A stretch of 64,000 bases of DNA, from positions 1-64,000 of the forward strand of contig NZ_JAUORV010000003.1 of the NCBI RefSeq assembly GCF_030548205.1, read 5' to 3'. The position numbers were made by a program, and so were the translations under genes. Shown one piece after another: positions 9,878 to 19,113 of the stretch. The DNA comes from Aliiglaciecola sp. 3_MG-2023 (lineage in GTDB: Bacteria > Pseudomonadota > Gammaproteobacteria > Enterobacterales > Alteromonadaceae). Positions within the stretch are counted from its first letter, which is position 1, and each line of letters opens with the position of its first letter. The notes under the pieces were generated by a model. It did not search any database, was not told where the DNA came from, and saw only the letters and a list, made by a program, of their open reading frames with translations.

Positions 9878-11323
9878 ATGAATCAGCAGTTTGAACAGGA
9901 ACTCATGGGCAGTTGGCAGGAGCGTCAAGAATACGCTGAATTGATGCAGCCAGTACTGGGTAAATTATATCGTGATTGTGCTGTTGAAATCTCAATTTTT
10001 GGCAGACCTATGTTAGGGGCCAGCGCAATTGATATTATCAAATCACATCGCAAAGTTAGACGCCATACTGGTGACAAACTTAGACTAAGAGAAAGTTGGC
10101 CAATTCTAGAAGAAATGAGCAAACTTCAATTAGCACCAGCTCACATTGATTTAGGTAAGTTAGCTTACGCTTATCACCATGATGACAAATTCAAAAATAT
10201 GGACATCAAAACCTATCTTGCTGAACAACTTGCGACTATTGCTGGTAAGCAAGATAATCATCCCGTGCAAGATGTGGTGCTTTACGGTTTTGGTCGTATC
10301 GGCAGACTCCTGGCCCGTTTACTTATCGAACGCCAAGGTAAAAACAATAAATTACGTCTTAAAGCAATTGTTGTTAGAGGCGGAAAAGACGGTGACCTAG
10401 AAAAACGTGCAAGTTTGTTGCGTAGAGATTCTGTCCATGGTCCATTTAGTGGCAGTATTACTGTTGATCATGAGCGTAACGCGATAAAAGCTAACGGCTC
10501 ATTTATTCAAGTTATATACGCAGACTCCCCAGACAGCGTTGATTACACCCAATATGGTATTGAAGATGCGATTGTCATTGATAACACGGGGATATGGCGT
10601 GACCGCGATGGTTTAGGGCTGCACCTAAAAGCCAAGGGGACTAAAAAAGCCATATTGACCGCACCAGGTAAAGGCGACGTTAAAAATATTGTTTACGGTG
10701 TGAATCACAACGATATCACCAGTGATGATACTATTCTTTCCGCTGCGAGTTGCACAACCAATGCGATTACACCTGTTCTTAAGGCCCTCGATGAGCAGTT
10801 TGGTATTGAAAATGGACATGTTGAAACGGTTCACTCATTTACCAACGACCAAAACCTTATCGATAACTTTCACAAAGCAGAACGTCGCGGCCGCAGTGCA
10901 GCATTGAATATGGTGATTACTGAAACCGGCGCAGCAAAAGCGGTTTCAAAAGCCTATCCCCAATTAGAAGGTAAATTAACTGGTAATGCGATACGGGTGC
11001 CAACCCCCAATGTATCCTTAGCCATTTTGAATTTAAACTTAAATAAGTCATCTGACAAAGAAGAAATGAATAACTTCCTGCGAGACTTATCTTTGTTTTC
11101 ATCCTTGCAACACCAGGTTGACTTTACTTCTTCCATTGAAATTGTATCTACTGATTTAGTTGGTTCTCGTGCTGCTTCTGTGGTGGACTCTCAAGCAACA
11201 ATTGTTGCTGGTAACCGAGCAACCTTGTATGTATGGTATGACAATGAATTTGGTTATAGCTGTCAGGTAATGCGAGTTGTACAAGCTATGGCTGGTCTCG
11301 TTTATCCCACCATTCCTGCTTAA
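9878..11323 (+). CDS. Long-form glyceraldehyde-3-phosphate dehydrogenase
   Basis: A 481-residue GAPDH of the long type found in marine gammaproteobacteria. About 130 residues precede the NAD-binding GFGRIGR (near 140-146). The catalytic SCTTN has Cys292, the partner His319 lies in ETVHSF, and WYDNEFGYS near the C-terminus is standard. The residues after the first Rossmann strand read VVRGGK rather than the NAD-type NDLLD of GapA, so cofactor use may differ. It probably works in gluconeogenesis or in a special carbon regime, but this is inferred. The flanking intergenic regions (254 and 171 bp) suggest it is transcribed alone. Confidence 0.9.
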   Translation: MNQQFEQELMGSWQERQEYAELMQPVLGKLYRDCAVEISIFGRPMLGASAIDIIKSHRKVRRHTGDKLRLRESWPILEEMSKLQLAPAHIDLGKLAYAYHHDDKFKNMDIKTYLAEQLATIAGKQDNHPVQDVVLYGFGRIGRLLARLLIERQGKNNKLRLKAIVVRGGKDGDLEKRASLLRRDSVHGPFSGSITVDHERNAIKANGSFIQVIYADSPDSVDYTQYGIEDAIVIDNTGIWRDRDGLGLHLKAKGTKKAILTAPGKGDVKNIVYGVNHNDITSDDTILSAASCTTNAITPVLKALDEQFGIENGHVETVHSFTNDQNLIDNFHKAERRGRSAALNMVITETGAAKAVSKAYPQLEGKLTGNAIRVPTPNVSLAILNLNLNKSSDKEEMNNFLRDLSLFSSLQHQVDFTSSIEIVSTDLVGSRAASVVDSQATIVAGNRATLYVWYDNEFGYSCQVMRVVQAMAGLVYPTIPA

Positions 11324-11342
11324 AAAATAAACCAATGGATTC

Positions 11343-11367
11343 GCCGCTTTTAGTACTTAAAAGCGGC
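11343..11367. repeat. Inverted repeat after the long GAPDH gene
   Basis: A perfect 10-bp inverted repeat, GCCGCTTTTA and TAAAAGCGGC, with a 5-nt loop starts 20 bp after the GAPDH stop. No T-run follows, so it is at best a weak terminator or an RNA end-protecting hairpin. Confidence 0.55.
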
Positions 11368-11494
11368 AAACTATGTTTCCCCATTCCATTTCTACTATTA
11401 CCTGCTTTTACTAAGTTATATTTATAAGCTAATTTAATTTTTTTATTTAAATTAGTGACTCATGCTGACCCATTTTTTATGAGATTATGGTAGA

Positions 11495-12655
11495 TTGAAC
11501 TCGGTTAAAATATCAGTGAGTCTGAATGTGAAAATAAGCAGCAATTTTGATTCTGGCAATATTGTCGTAATCAATGCAGAAAACCCCAAACAAATCGAAT
11601 TACAAATACGCAATGACAACCAGTCTGATTTTTATCAATGGTTTCATTTCAAACTAGATTCCACACCTTTCGTAGAGCATAAAATTAATATTGGTGACTT
11701 GGCCAACTCAGCATACCCAGAAGGGTGGGAGGGCTATCGAGCTGTTGCCTCGTACGATCGACAAGAATGGTTTAGAGTGGATAGTGTTTTTGACGGTGAT
11801 AATCTCAGCATTTCCTTTACGCCTGAACATAATCACACGTATTTTGCTTATTTCGCGCCCTACGGTTACGAAAGGCATTTAGATTTATTGGCAAGTGCGC
11901 AAGTTAACGACCATTGTCAACTGCACCATTTAGGTGAAACCTTGGATGGTCGTGATATGTCAGTGCTAGAAATCGGGCAACCTGAAACGGATAAACCGGT
12001 AATTTGGATAACCGCACGGCAACATCCCGGTGAATCCATGGCTGAATGGTTAGTCGAAGGGTTATTAATCCGCCTTTTTGATGCAGATGACGGTGTGGCC
12101 AGAAGTTTGCTTGATAAAGCCGTGTTTTATGTTGTTCCTAATATGAATCCTGATGGTTCAGTTCGAGGTCACTTACGCACTAACGCGGTTGGTACGAATC
12201 TAAATAGAGAGTGGCAATCGCCAAGTATGGATAAAAGCCCTGAAGTATTTTTAGTTATGCAAAAAATGCAAGAAACAGGGGTAGATTTGTTTTTAGATAT
12301 TCATGGGGATGAGTCTTTGCCCTATAACTTTGTCGCGGGTTCAGAGGGCAACCCTGGTTATAATGAACGTATTGAAAGATTAGAGAATGCGTTTAAGTCT
12401 GCTTTGTTAACCGTGACGCCCGAATTCCAAGACGAATTTGGATACGATAAGGATGCGCCAGGTAAGGCGAATATGACAGTGGCAACTAATGCTGTAGGCC
12501 AATTGTACGATTGTTTAGCCTACACCCTGGAAATGCCATTTAAAGACAACGCGCTATTGCCCGACGATGATTATGGCTGGTCTCCTCAAAGGTGTAAACA
12601 GCTAGGTGAAGATTTATTAGTCGCAGTCAACGCGGTATTAAAAGATTTACGTTAG
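11495..12655 (+). CDS. M14 family zinc carboxypeptidase (cytosolic type)
   Basis: A 386-residue metallocarboxypeptidase of the cytosolic-carboxypeptidase-like branch of M14. An N-terminal beta-rich domain (residues 1-130) precedes the catalytic domain. The zinc ligands are visible as HPGES (His177, Glu180) and DIHGDE (His270); MNPDGSVRGHLRTNA and NLNREW form the substrate pocket; LEMPFKDN carries the catalytic Glu346. There is no signal peptide, so it acts in the cytoplasm; the substrate is unknown. The TTG start has a poor ribosome site, and a GTG at 11528 is an equally plausible start. A second, different M14 protein lies at 61996-63333. Confidence 0.85.
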   Translation: MNSVKISVSLNVKISSNFDSGNIVVINAENPKQIELQIRNDNQSDFYQWFHFKLDSTPFVEHKINIGDLANSAYPEGWEGYRAVASYDRQEWFRVDSVFDGDNLSISFTPEHNHTYFAYFAPYGYERHLDLLASAQVNDHCQLHHLGETLDGRDMSVLEIGQPETDKPVIWITARQHPGESMAEWLVEGLLIRLFDADDGVARSLLDKAVFYVVPNMNPDGSVRGHLRTNAVGTNLNREWQSPSMDKSPEVFLVMQKMQETGVDLFLDIHGDESLPYNFVAGSEGNPGYNERIERLENAFKSALLTVTPEFQDEFGYDKDAPGKANMTVATNAVGQLYDCLAYTLEMPFKDNALLPDDDYGWSPQRCKQLGEDLLVAVNAVLKDLR

Positions 12656-12721
12656 ATAAAAGAAAAACACAATTAGAAACTTGTATTAAACACCATATAA
12701 CAATAAAAAAAGGGGAATCGT

Positions 12722-14395
12722 TTGGAAGTTTTTCATGATTTTTTAAAGCTATTAGATAGCTATTTAGGGGGCAATGCCCTGTTTCCATTTATCTTACTGG
12801 GAACAGGTTTGTTTTTTACGATTTTTCTAGGGTTTCCACAGATTCGTTACTTTAAACACGCGTGGAAAGTGGTTACTGGCAAGTTTGATAGCGATGATTC
12901 CCCTGGTGATACTAGCCATTTTCGGGCATTAACTACGGCGTTGTCAGGTACAGTGGGTACCGGAAATATCAGTGGTGTGGCCTTTGCCATTTTTCTTGGT
13001 GGGCCTGCAGCGCTGTTTTGGATGTGGGCTACTGCATTTTTTGGTATGACCACAAAGTTTGTTGAGGTCACCTTGTCTCACAAATACCGCGAGAAGACCG
13101 AAGATGGAACTATGGCCGGTGGCCCCATGTACTACATGGATAAACGTTTAAATATGAAGTGGCTAGCAGTGGCATTTGCCATTGCAACGGTCATCAGTTC
13201 TTTTGGTACAGGAAACTTACCTCAAAGTAATGGTATTGCAACTAGTATTGAAGAAACTTTTGGCTTTGAACCTTGGATTGTCGGTAGTGTTTTAGGTATT
13301 TTGCTTGCCTTAGTCATTTTAGGTGGGATACAGCGTATTGCTGCAGTGACATCTAAAATTGTTCCTTTTATGGCCTTAGTTTATTTAATTGGTGCCTTAG
13401 CCGTTATATTTGCCAATTTAGAAAATATCGGTCCTTCATTTACCTCAATATTTGCAGACTTATTTACCGGTTCAGCGGCAACAGGAGGCTTCCTTGGCGC
13501 TTCAATTGCGTACGCCTTTAATCGTGGTGTGAATCGAGGTTTGTTCTCCAATGAAGCGGGGCAAGGTTCTGCTCCCATTGCCCATGCTGCAGCTAAGACC
13601 AAAGAACCTGTTTCTGAAGGTATGGTTTCCATCCTAGAGCCTTTCATCGATACTATTGTCATTTGTACGTTAACCGGTTTAGTGATTCTCTCTTCCGGAG
13701 TTTGGAAAGATAAACATATCAATGAATTTGAACGCTCCAGTCTTGAAATAGTTGCCGGTACTTATTCTGAAGATGATCAACAGGATCGTGAAAACCTTTA
13801 TCATTATTTAAACCATATCGGTAATTCAAATGTGGAAAAATACACTGGTGATATTCAGGTTGTGTCAGGTAAAGCCGTGAGTAGCGGATTTACTATCATC
13901 CATGCCCGATCATTAGCTGAAGATGTGGTCTTTACTGTTGGTGGTAATGAAGATTTATTCACCGGATCCGTTAAAGTTGTAGATGGCGGCATCGTAAAAG
14001 ACAATTTAATTTTAACCGGTAAATCCTTAGTCCACTCTGCCCGTTTAACGACGATAGCCTTTACCAAAGGATTTTTTGGTGACTTTGGTCAGTATATCGT
14101 TTCCATCGGTTTACTATTGTTTGCTTTCTCAACGGCAATTGCTTGGTCTTATTATGGTGATAGGGCAATGACCTATCTATTAGGTTCACGTTCGGTTATG
14201 CCTTATCGAGTCGTCTATGTTGCAGGTTTTGTCTGGGCTTCATTTTCTGACACAGAATTGGTCTGGACCTTAGCAAGTGTTGCTATTGTGGTTATGACCT
14301 TACCAAACTTGTTCGGCATTTTGATGCTAAGCAAAGAAATGAAAAGCTCAGTAAAAGATTATTGGGAAAGATTTAATAAGGAAAATAAATCTTAA
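12722..14395 (+). CDS. Sodium:alanine/glycine symporter (AGCS family)
   Basis: A 557-residue inner-membrane sodium-coupled amino-acid symporter. The family signatures are clear: [16 protein letters not shown] near residue 78, GGPMYYMD near 137, and [20 protein letters not shown] near 266. It is about 100 residues longer than typical AGCS carriers, because a hydrophilic segment (about residues 327-445) is inserted before the last membrane helices. The TTG start at 12722 follows a good AGGGGAA ribosome site. A strong terminator follows, so it is transcribed alone. Alanine or glycine are the usual family substrates; the actual one cannot be read from the sequence. Confidence 0.92.
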   Translation: MEVFHDFLKLLDSYLGGNALFPFILLGTGLFFTIFLGFPQIRYFKHAWKVVTGKFDSDDSPGDTSHFRALTTALSGTVGTGNISGVAFAIFLGGPAALFWMWATAFFGMTTKFVEVTLSHKYREKTEDGTMAGGPMYYMDKRLNMKWLAVAFAIATVISSFGTGNLPQSNGIATSIEETFGFEPWIVGSVLGILLALVILGGIQRIAAVTSKIVPFMALVYLIGALAVIFANLENIGPSFTSIFADLFTGSAATGGFLGASIAYAFNRGVNRGLFSNEAGQGSAPIAHAAAKTKEPVSEGMVSILEPFIDTIVICTLTGLVILSSGVWKDKHINEFERSSLEIVAGTYSEDDQQDRENLYHYLNHIGNSNVEKYTGDIQVVSGKAVSSGFTIIHARSLAEDVVFTVGGNEDLFTGSVKVVDGGIVKDNLILTGKSLVHSARLTTIAFTKGFFGDFGQYIVSIGLLLFAFSTAIAWSYYGDRAMTYLLGSRSVMPYRVVYVAGFVWASFSDTELVWTLASVAIVVMTLPNLFGILMLSKEMKSSVKDYWERFNKENKS

Positions 14396-14430
14396 TCCAG
14401 TACAATATTCTTAATAATTAATTTGTGTAG

Positions 14431-14462
14431 CGTTGACGCTAGGAAACTAGCGTCAACGTTTT
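14431..14462 (+). terminator. Rho-independent terminator after the AGCS gene
   Basis: A perfect 12-bp stem, CGTTGACGCTAG and CTAGCGTCAACG, is closed by a GAAA tetraloop and followed by TTTT. It lies 36 bp after the symporter stop and just before the ribosome site of the zinc-ribbon gene. Confidence 0.9.
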
Positions 14463-14479
14463 GTATTTGGAGTTTGAAT

Positions 14480-14806
14480 ATGGCACTAATAGAATGTCCA
14501 GCATGTAATAAGAAAATTTCTGACAAAGCGGATTCGTGTTCTCATTGTGGTTTTGCTGTTGGGGATGCTTCTGCAGAAGATCTCCTGCGTAAAAAGAACC
14601 TCAACAAATTTAAAAAACAACACAGTATTCAAAATCAGTCGATGTTAGCCATGCTGATGTTTGTGGCTGGCTTTGGTTTTATGTATTGGGGTGGGGCACA
14701 GCCAGGCGATCTTCAGCATTCCATTGCAATAGCGGTCTCAGTGACAGGGTTTGTTTGGTATGTGGTCAATCGAATTCGATTAATTTTTATAAAGCGAGCT
14801 AATTAG
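14480..14806 (+). CDS. Zinc-ribbon membrane protein of unknown function
   Basis: A 108-residue protein with an N-terminal zinc ribbon made of two CxxC pairs (CPAC and CSHC within the first 25 residues), then a charged linker, and two hydrophobic segments near residues 56-72 and 80-98 that should span the membrane. The ATG at 14480 is preferred because it follows GGAG and begins directly with the zinc ribbon (MALIECPAC); an upstream ATG at 14423 would run through the terminator hairpin. Its stop overlaps the GTG start of yeaC by one base, so these genes form an operon. The function is not known. Confidence 0.8.
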   Translation: MALIECPACNKKISDKADSCSHCGFAVGDASAEDLLRKKNLNKFKKQHSIQNQSMLAMLMFVAGFGFMYWGGAQPGDLQHSIAIAVSVTGFVWYVVNRIRLIFIKRAN

Positions 14807-15087
14807 TGAGTATCGATGCATTAGTGTCTTCAATGACAAAAGAAACCTATGAAAAGTTGTTGCAAGCAGTAGAAACAGGTAAGTGGCTTGACGGTTTGCC
14901 CTTGACAGAAAGTCAACGAGAGAGCAGCATGCAAGCGGTTATGATGTATCAAGCGAAAGTTTTAAAACTTGATCAACATATGACCTTAAATGCTGATGGC
15001 CAAATTAATCATAAAAGCCGTCAACAACTTAAAGAGCAGTTCGCTCCACAAAACAGCATAGCACGGTTTAAGCAGGATGATTTTTAA
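14806..15087 (+). CDS. yeaC: YeaC family protein (DUF1315)
   Basis: A 93-residue cytoplasmic protein matching E. coli YeaC over its whole length, with the shared pieces ETYEKLLQAVETGKW, ALT/PLTESQRE and KSRQQLKEQF. The family has no established function. The GTG start overlaps the preceding stop (TAGTG), and the gene's last 11 bases overlap the start of the DUF349 gene, so the three are translationally coupled. In E. coli yeaC neighbours msrB and gapA, which are also near here. Confidence 0.88.
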   Translation: MSIDALVSSMTKETYEKLLQAVETGKWLDGLPLTESQRESSMQAVMMYQAKVLKLDQHMTLNADGQINHKSRQQLKEQFAPQNSIARFKQDDF

Positions 15088-17893
15088 ACACTTTTTTCGA
15101 CCCAAGTATCAAGATCCTAACCCGCAAGTTAGAATTCAAGCGATTGCGAATTTAATTCCAGAAGAATCACAACACAAATCTCAATTGCATGAACTAGCAT
15201 TCAATGACGAAGATCCTAACGTTAGTCTTGCGGCTTTGACTCGCCTGAACAGTTTTGCACTGTGGTGTAAAATGGCAGACACCGCTAAATCAGAGCGGGT
15301 TAAAAAACGTGCTCAGACAATGGTTGAAAATGCCTTATTTGATCAAGGTGATTTGGTCATAACAGATCAAGAAAGAAAACGATTTATTGCCGAATGTAAA
15401 AGCAATTCACTGTTAGAAAAATTACTGCAATTACCCTCAGTCAAAAATGATGAATCTGGTTTGTTGTTGACAGTGTTAAACAAGCTAAATAAGCCCCATG
15501 TAACCAAACAGCAATTTATCAATAGTAATAATGAGAAAGTGCAGTTGAGTTTATTAGCTTATATAGAGGACGAATCGACCTTGAGCAAAGGGTTAAAAAG
15601 AACCTCGTTCTCTGTCGTTGAAGAGGCTATTCGTCTCAAGCTTAAACAAATTGAAGAAGCTAAACTCAAACCAATAGAAATTGAGAAAGATGCGAAGTTA
15701 GTGTTGTCTCAATTGTTGGCATTAAAAGATAAGTCTGACTTTGTGCAAATCAAACAGCAAAATGAAGCGTTAGTTAAGTCATTTTTGTCACTTCAACCAG
15801 AATTCACTTACCTTAAAGACGAAACTGAAAAGCAATTAAACGCTAGATTTGACGAAATAAAACAAAAAATTTCTCATTTAATTCAACAGTTAGCGCCACA
15901 GTTTGAAGCAGCTGAGCGAGCTAATGGGCTTAATAAAGGGCTTAATGAAATCCAACAGAAAGTTAATTCAATATTAGCTGAAGTGAATTTAGAACTTGCA
16001 CAAGATGTTGAAAAGGTAACCTTAGGCGCCGTTGAATCCTATGAACACGCGCTGCAAGATTGCCAACAACAATTGGCGGGTATATTGCCTGAGTTAACTG
16101 ACCTCCATTCATTGAAAGAAGTGTGGGATGATATTTCAGCGCAGATTATTCAATGTCGTTCGACTTTAGAGCGGTTACCTGAATTTAAAAAAGCGGTAAC
16201 CTTAGGTAAAGAATTTATTGAAAAGTTTAAGCGTTTGGAATCGCCTACGGACATTAGTCAGATCAATGCCGCTAAAGAATATTTAGCCGAACAAACTGCT
16301 TACTGGCAAGATTTATCTTCCCCCTATGGCTCAGGTTGGCCAAAAGAACTTAATACTCAGTGGCAAGCGTGCCGTAAAGAATTTAACGCAGGTTTAAATA
16401 AGCTAATTGCTGGCGTAAAACAAAATGAGAATCGCTGTAAAGCTAAGTTGCGCGCTATAGACAGTTTAATTTCTCAAGGTAAATATAATGCTGCTATGGG
16501 CTTGTACTCAAAGGTAATAACTTGGTATGAGCAATTACCTGAGCGAAATCAACAACATATTAGTCGCCAACTAGAATCAATCAAAGAGCAAATTGAAAAC
16601 CTTAAAGACTGGCAACATTATATAGCTCAACCGCGTAAACCGGCAGTGTTGAAAGAAGCTGAAACCATTGCATTGCATCCTTTGGAAATTGATCAACAGG
16701 TTGCCAAGGTGAAACGTTTGCGAAGCGCTTGGAATAGCCTTGGAAATACCGGTGCCGAAGCGGATACTCTTCTTAATAAAGCCTTCGACATGGCGATTGA
16801 AAAAGCATTTGAACCCTGCCGTTTGCACTTTGCGGAAATGGAAGCTCAACGCAAAGAAAATGAACAGCTAAAGTTAGGTTTAATTGAACAATCAAAATTA
16901 CTGCAAACATCAGATAAACCTATTAGTGACATTGCTGACGAGGTTATGCAGATTCAACAGCGTTGGAGACAGGTTGGTAAAGTAGATTACAAGATTTTAG
17001 ACGCCATTAATCAGGCTTATGCAAATGCACTTAAGCCCCTAAAAGAGCGGGTTCAGAAATTTCATCATGAAAATGCAGAAGCGAAGCAGCTACTCATTAA
17101 CAAGGCGCAGCTTTTACTTGAAAATGAAGAAATCAATGATGCTGTAGAGCAAGCAAAAAAGCTACAGCTTCAGTGGAAGGAAATCGGCAACGCTGGTCGA
17201 AAACAAGATTCATTATTGTGGAAAGAATTTAGAAGTATCAATGATAGTTTATTTGCTAAACGTAATGATCTTCAAGCGAATACTAAACTCGTTCAGCAAA
17301 AACAAACTGAAGAAGCAGAGCGTAAACTAGACGATATACTAGGGCTGGCGAACACAGTTAACAGCTTAGGGGAAATTGAGCACGCGTCTGAGCAATTGCA
17401 GCAGTTTGCTGCTACTTTTGATATTGGTAACGGAAATAAGGTTTCAAAATCCATTCATCATAAGATCGCTAAAATTGAAAAACTGTTGCTCAGCAAAAAA
17501 GATTCACTACATAACGACAAAAAACGGAAAGTGTTAGTGGAGTTGTTTGAGTTGCTGGCAGGTTCGAACACCGAAGGTGAGACGAATGAGTTGCTTGAGC
17601 ATCTTCCCCAGGCATGGAAACAAGCCTATCTTAACCAAAAAAACAGCGATTTCAATCGTAATGAAATAGCCGTATTATTAGAGATACTCGATTCTCAAGA
17701 CAGCCCCCAAGAGGATTCGCAGTTACGCAAAAATCTGCAATTACAAATGATGACTGACAAATTGCAACATGGTGAGCAGATTGATAAAGACAATTTGCTA
17801 ATACAGTTTATTCAGCATGGAAAATTATCATCTGATGCCCCAGACAAAGAGCGTCGGTTGATTGAACGTGTGAAGTCTCACTTTATCCAATAA
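15077..17893 (+). CDS. DUF349 domain-containing protein
   Basis: A 938-residue, largely alpha-helical cytoplasmic protein. The N-terminal part (about residues 1-110) looks HEAT-like (DPNPQVRIQAIANL, EDPNVSLAALTRL). The middle and C-terminal parts contain repeated DUF349-type units, recognisable from W-x-x-[IV]-G patterns such as QQRWRQVGKVDYK near 632 and LQWKEIGNAGRKQDS near 697, with long charged helices between them that may be coiled coil. Members of this family are widespread in marine gammaproteobacteria and lack a proven role. It overlaps yeaC by 11 bases. It ends 25 bp from the convergent ansA gene. Confidence 0.85.
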   Translation: MIFKHFFRPKYQDPNPQVRIQAIANLIPEESQHKSQLHELAFNDEDPNVSLAALTRLNSFALWCKMADTAKSERVKKRAQTMVENALFDQGDLVITDQERKRFIAECKSNSLLEKLLQLPSVKNDESGLLLTVLNKLNKPHVTKQQFINSNNEKVQLSLLAYIEDESTLSKGLKRTSFSVVEEAIRLKLKQIEEAKLKPIEIEKDAKLVLSQLLALKDKSDFVQIKQQNEALVKSFLSLQPEFTYLKDETEKQLNARFDEIKQKISHLIQQLAPQFEAAERANGLNKGLNEIQQKVNSILAEVNLELAQDVEKVTLGAVESYEHALQDCQQQLAGILPELTDLHSLKEVWDDISAQIIQCRSTLERLPEFKKAVTLGKEFIEKFKRLESPTDISQINAAKEYLAEQTAYWQDLSSPYGSGWPKELNTQWQACRKEFNAGLNKLIAGVKQNENRCKAKLRAIDSLISQGKYNAAMGLYSKVITWYEQLPERNQQHISRQLESIKEQIENLKDWQHYIAQPRKPAVLKEAETIALHPLEIDQQVAKVKRLRSAWNSLGNTGAEADTLLNKAFDMAIEKAFEPCRLHFAEMEAQRKENEQLKLGLIEQSKLLQTSDKPISDIADEVMQIQQRWRQVGKVDYKILDAINQAYANALKPLKERVQKFHHENAEAKQLLINKAQLLLENEEINDAVEQAKKLQLQWKEIGNAGRKQDSLLWKEFRSINDSLFAKRNDLQANTKLVQQKQTEEAERKLDDILGLANTVNSLGEIEHASEQLQQFAATFDIGNGNKVSKSIHHKIAKIEKLLLSKKDSLHNDKKRKVLVELFELLAGSNTEGETNELLEHLPQAWKQAYLNQKNSDFNRNEIAVLLEILDSQDSPQEDSQLRKNLQLQMMTDKLQHGEQIDKDNLLIQFIQHGKLSSDAPDKERRLIERVKSHFIQ

Positions 17894-17904
17894 TTACACT
17901 ATCA

Positions 17905-17937
17905 AAACGCGCGTTGAATTAACTTAATTCACCGCGC
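17905..17937 (-). terminator. Terminator hairpin overlapping the end of ansA
   Basis: Arms GCGCGTTGAATTA (17909-17921) and TAATTCACCGCGC (17925-17937) pair with one mismatch around a 3-nt loop. Read on the minus strand the stem is followed by TTTT. The right arm is the last coding bases of ansA and the stop codon lies in the stem, so coding and termination share sequence. It may also serve the convergent DUF349 gene. Confidence 0.7.
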
Positions 17938-18932
17938 AGATTGGTTATTAATTGATGCTTAATCTCGTCCACTGAAAGATCTTTACTTAATAAATAATGT
18001 AACTTGGCTAAGGCAGCTTCTGGCGTCATGTCGTTGCCAGATACCACGCCGACTTCACGCAGCACATGGCCATTAGCATATCCACTCATATTCACTTTAC
18101 CACTAACACATTGAGTGCAGTTGAGCACAATTATATCGTTCTGTTGGGCTGCTTTTAGTTGCGCCAGTAAGGCTTTATTTTGCGGCGCGTTACCAACGCC
18201 ATAACTCAGTAGTACCAATGCTTTGACTGGCTGTTGTATGGTGTTTCTGATCACTTCGGCACTGATCCCTGGATATAAGGTAACCACGCCTATAGGTTGC
18301 GCATTGACCGGGCTGACTCTCATGATTTTTTGAGTTGGTTGACTGATTTTTCCGGCAATGAGTTCGATATCAATTCCGGCTCTAAGCAATTCAGGATAAT
18401 TGGGCGAGCCAAAAGCCGCAAAGCCATCAGCGTCTACTTTACGACTACGATTTCCTCGAAAAAGGCGATTGTTGAAATACAGTGATACTTCGGAAATCGG
18501 GTAATTTGCAGCGATGTACAGCGCATTCAACAGGTTTACCTGTCCATCTGAACGTAATTCGGCAAGGGGGATTTGTGAGCCCGTCACTATTACCGGTTTA
18601 CCTAGGTCTTCCAACATAAACGATAAGGCAGATGCGGTATATGCCATGGTATCGGTTCCATGCAAGATAATGAATCCATCATAGTCAGCGTAGTTAGCGC
18701 TAATATCATCAGCGATATTTTGCCAATCCGTAGGGCTCATGTCGGAAGAATCAATCAAGCTTTGATACTCATGAATCTTAAACTCTGGCATTTCGGGGCG
18801 GTGAAATTCAGGCATATTGTTCAAGGTTTCAGTTAAAAAGCCTGAGACTGGAATATAACCCTGATTAGAAGGCCGCATACCTATGGTCCCTCCGGTATAG
18901 GCCACATAAATACGTTTTTTAGTCTGAGTCAT
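17919..18932 (-). CDS. ansA: L-asparaginase, type I (cytoplasmic)
   Basis: A 337-residue asparaginase that hydrolyses L-asparagine to aspartate and ammonia. The first active-site motif YTGGTIGM carries the nucleophile Thr13, and the second, HGTDTMAYTASAL near residue 95, carries the Thr-Asp pair. There is no signal peptide, and the length equals E. coli AnsA (338), so it is the low-affinity cytoplasmic enzyme and not AnsB. It is convergent with the DUF349 gene. Its presence near yeaC and msrB repeats an arrangement known from E. coli. Confidence 0.96.
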   Translation of the reverse strand: MTQTKKRIYVAYTGGTIGMRPSNQGYIPVSGFLTETLNNMPEFHRPEMPEFKIHEYQSLIDSSDMSPTDWQNIADDISANYADYDGFIILHGTDTMAYTASALSFMLEDLGKPVIVTGSQIPLAELRSDGQVNLLNALYIAANYPISEVSLYFNNRLFRGNRSRKVDADGFAAFGSPNYPELLRAGIDIELIAGKISQPTQKIMRVSPVNAQPIGVVTLYPGISAEVIRNTIQQPVKALVLLSYGVGNAPQNKALLAQLKAAQQNDIIVLNCTQCVSGKVNMSGYANGHVLREVGVVSGNDMTPEAALAKLHYLLSKDLSVDEIKHQLITNLRGELS

Positions 18933-19113
18933 CGTTTTTGTTGTCTATTCATTTAATCGCGTCATTCTAACCCAAAAAATTTTTAAATTGATGATATATT
19001 CTTGAAATTGGTTTGAATAATCTCAAAAATAATTTAAACGGACTCGTCGCCATTAATCACTAATTGAAGGGACGGGTTGATGGAACTGCTTGTTGGAAAA
19101 TAAAGGATCAATT

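Noticed and set aside
13381-13722. 113-codon antisense frame in the symporter gene
   Set aside because: Shadow of a strongly supported membrane-protein gene.
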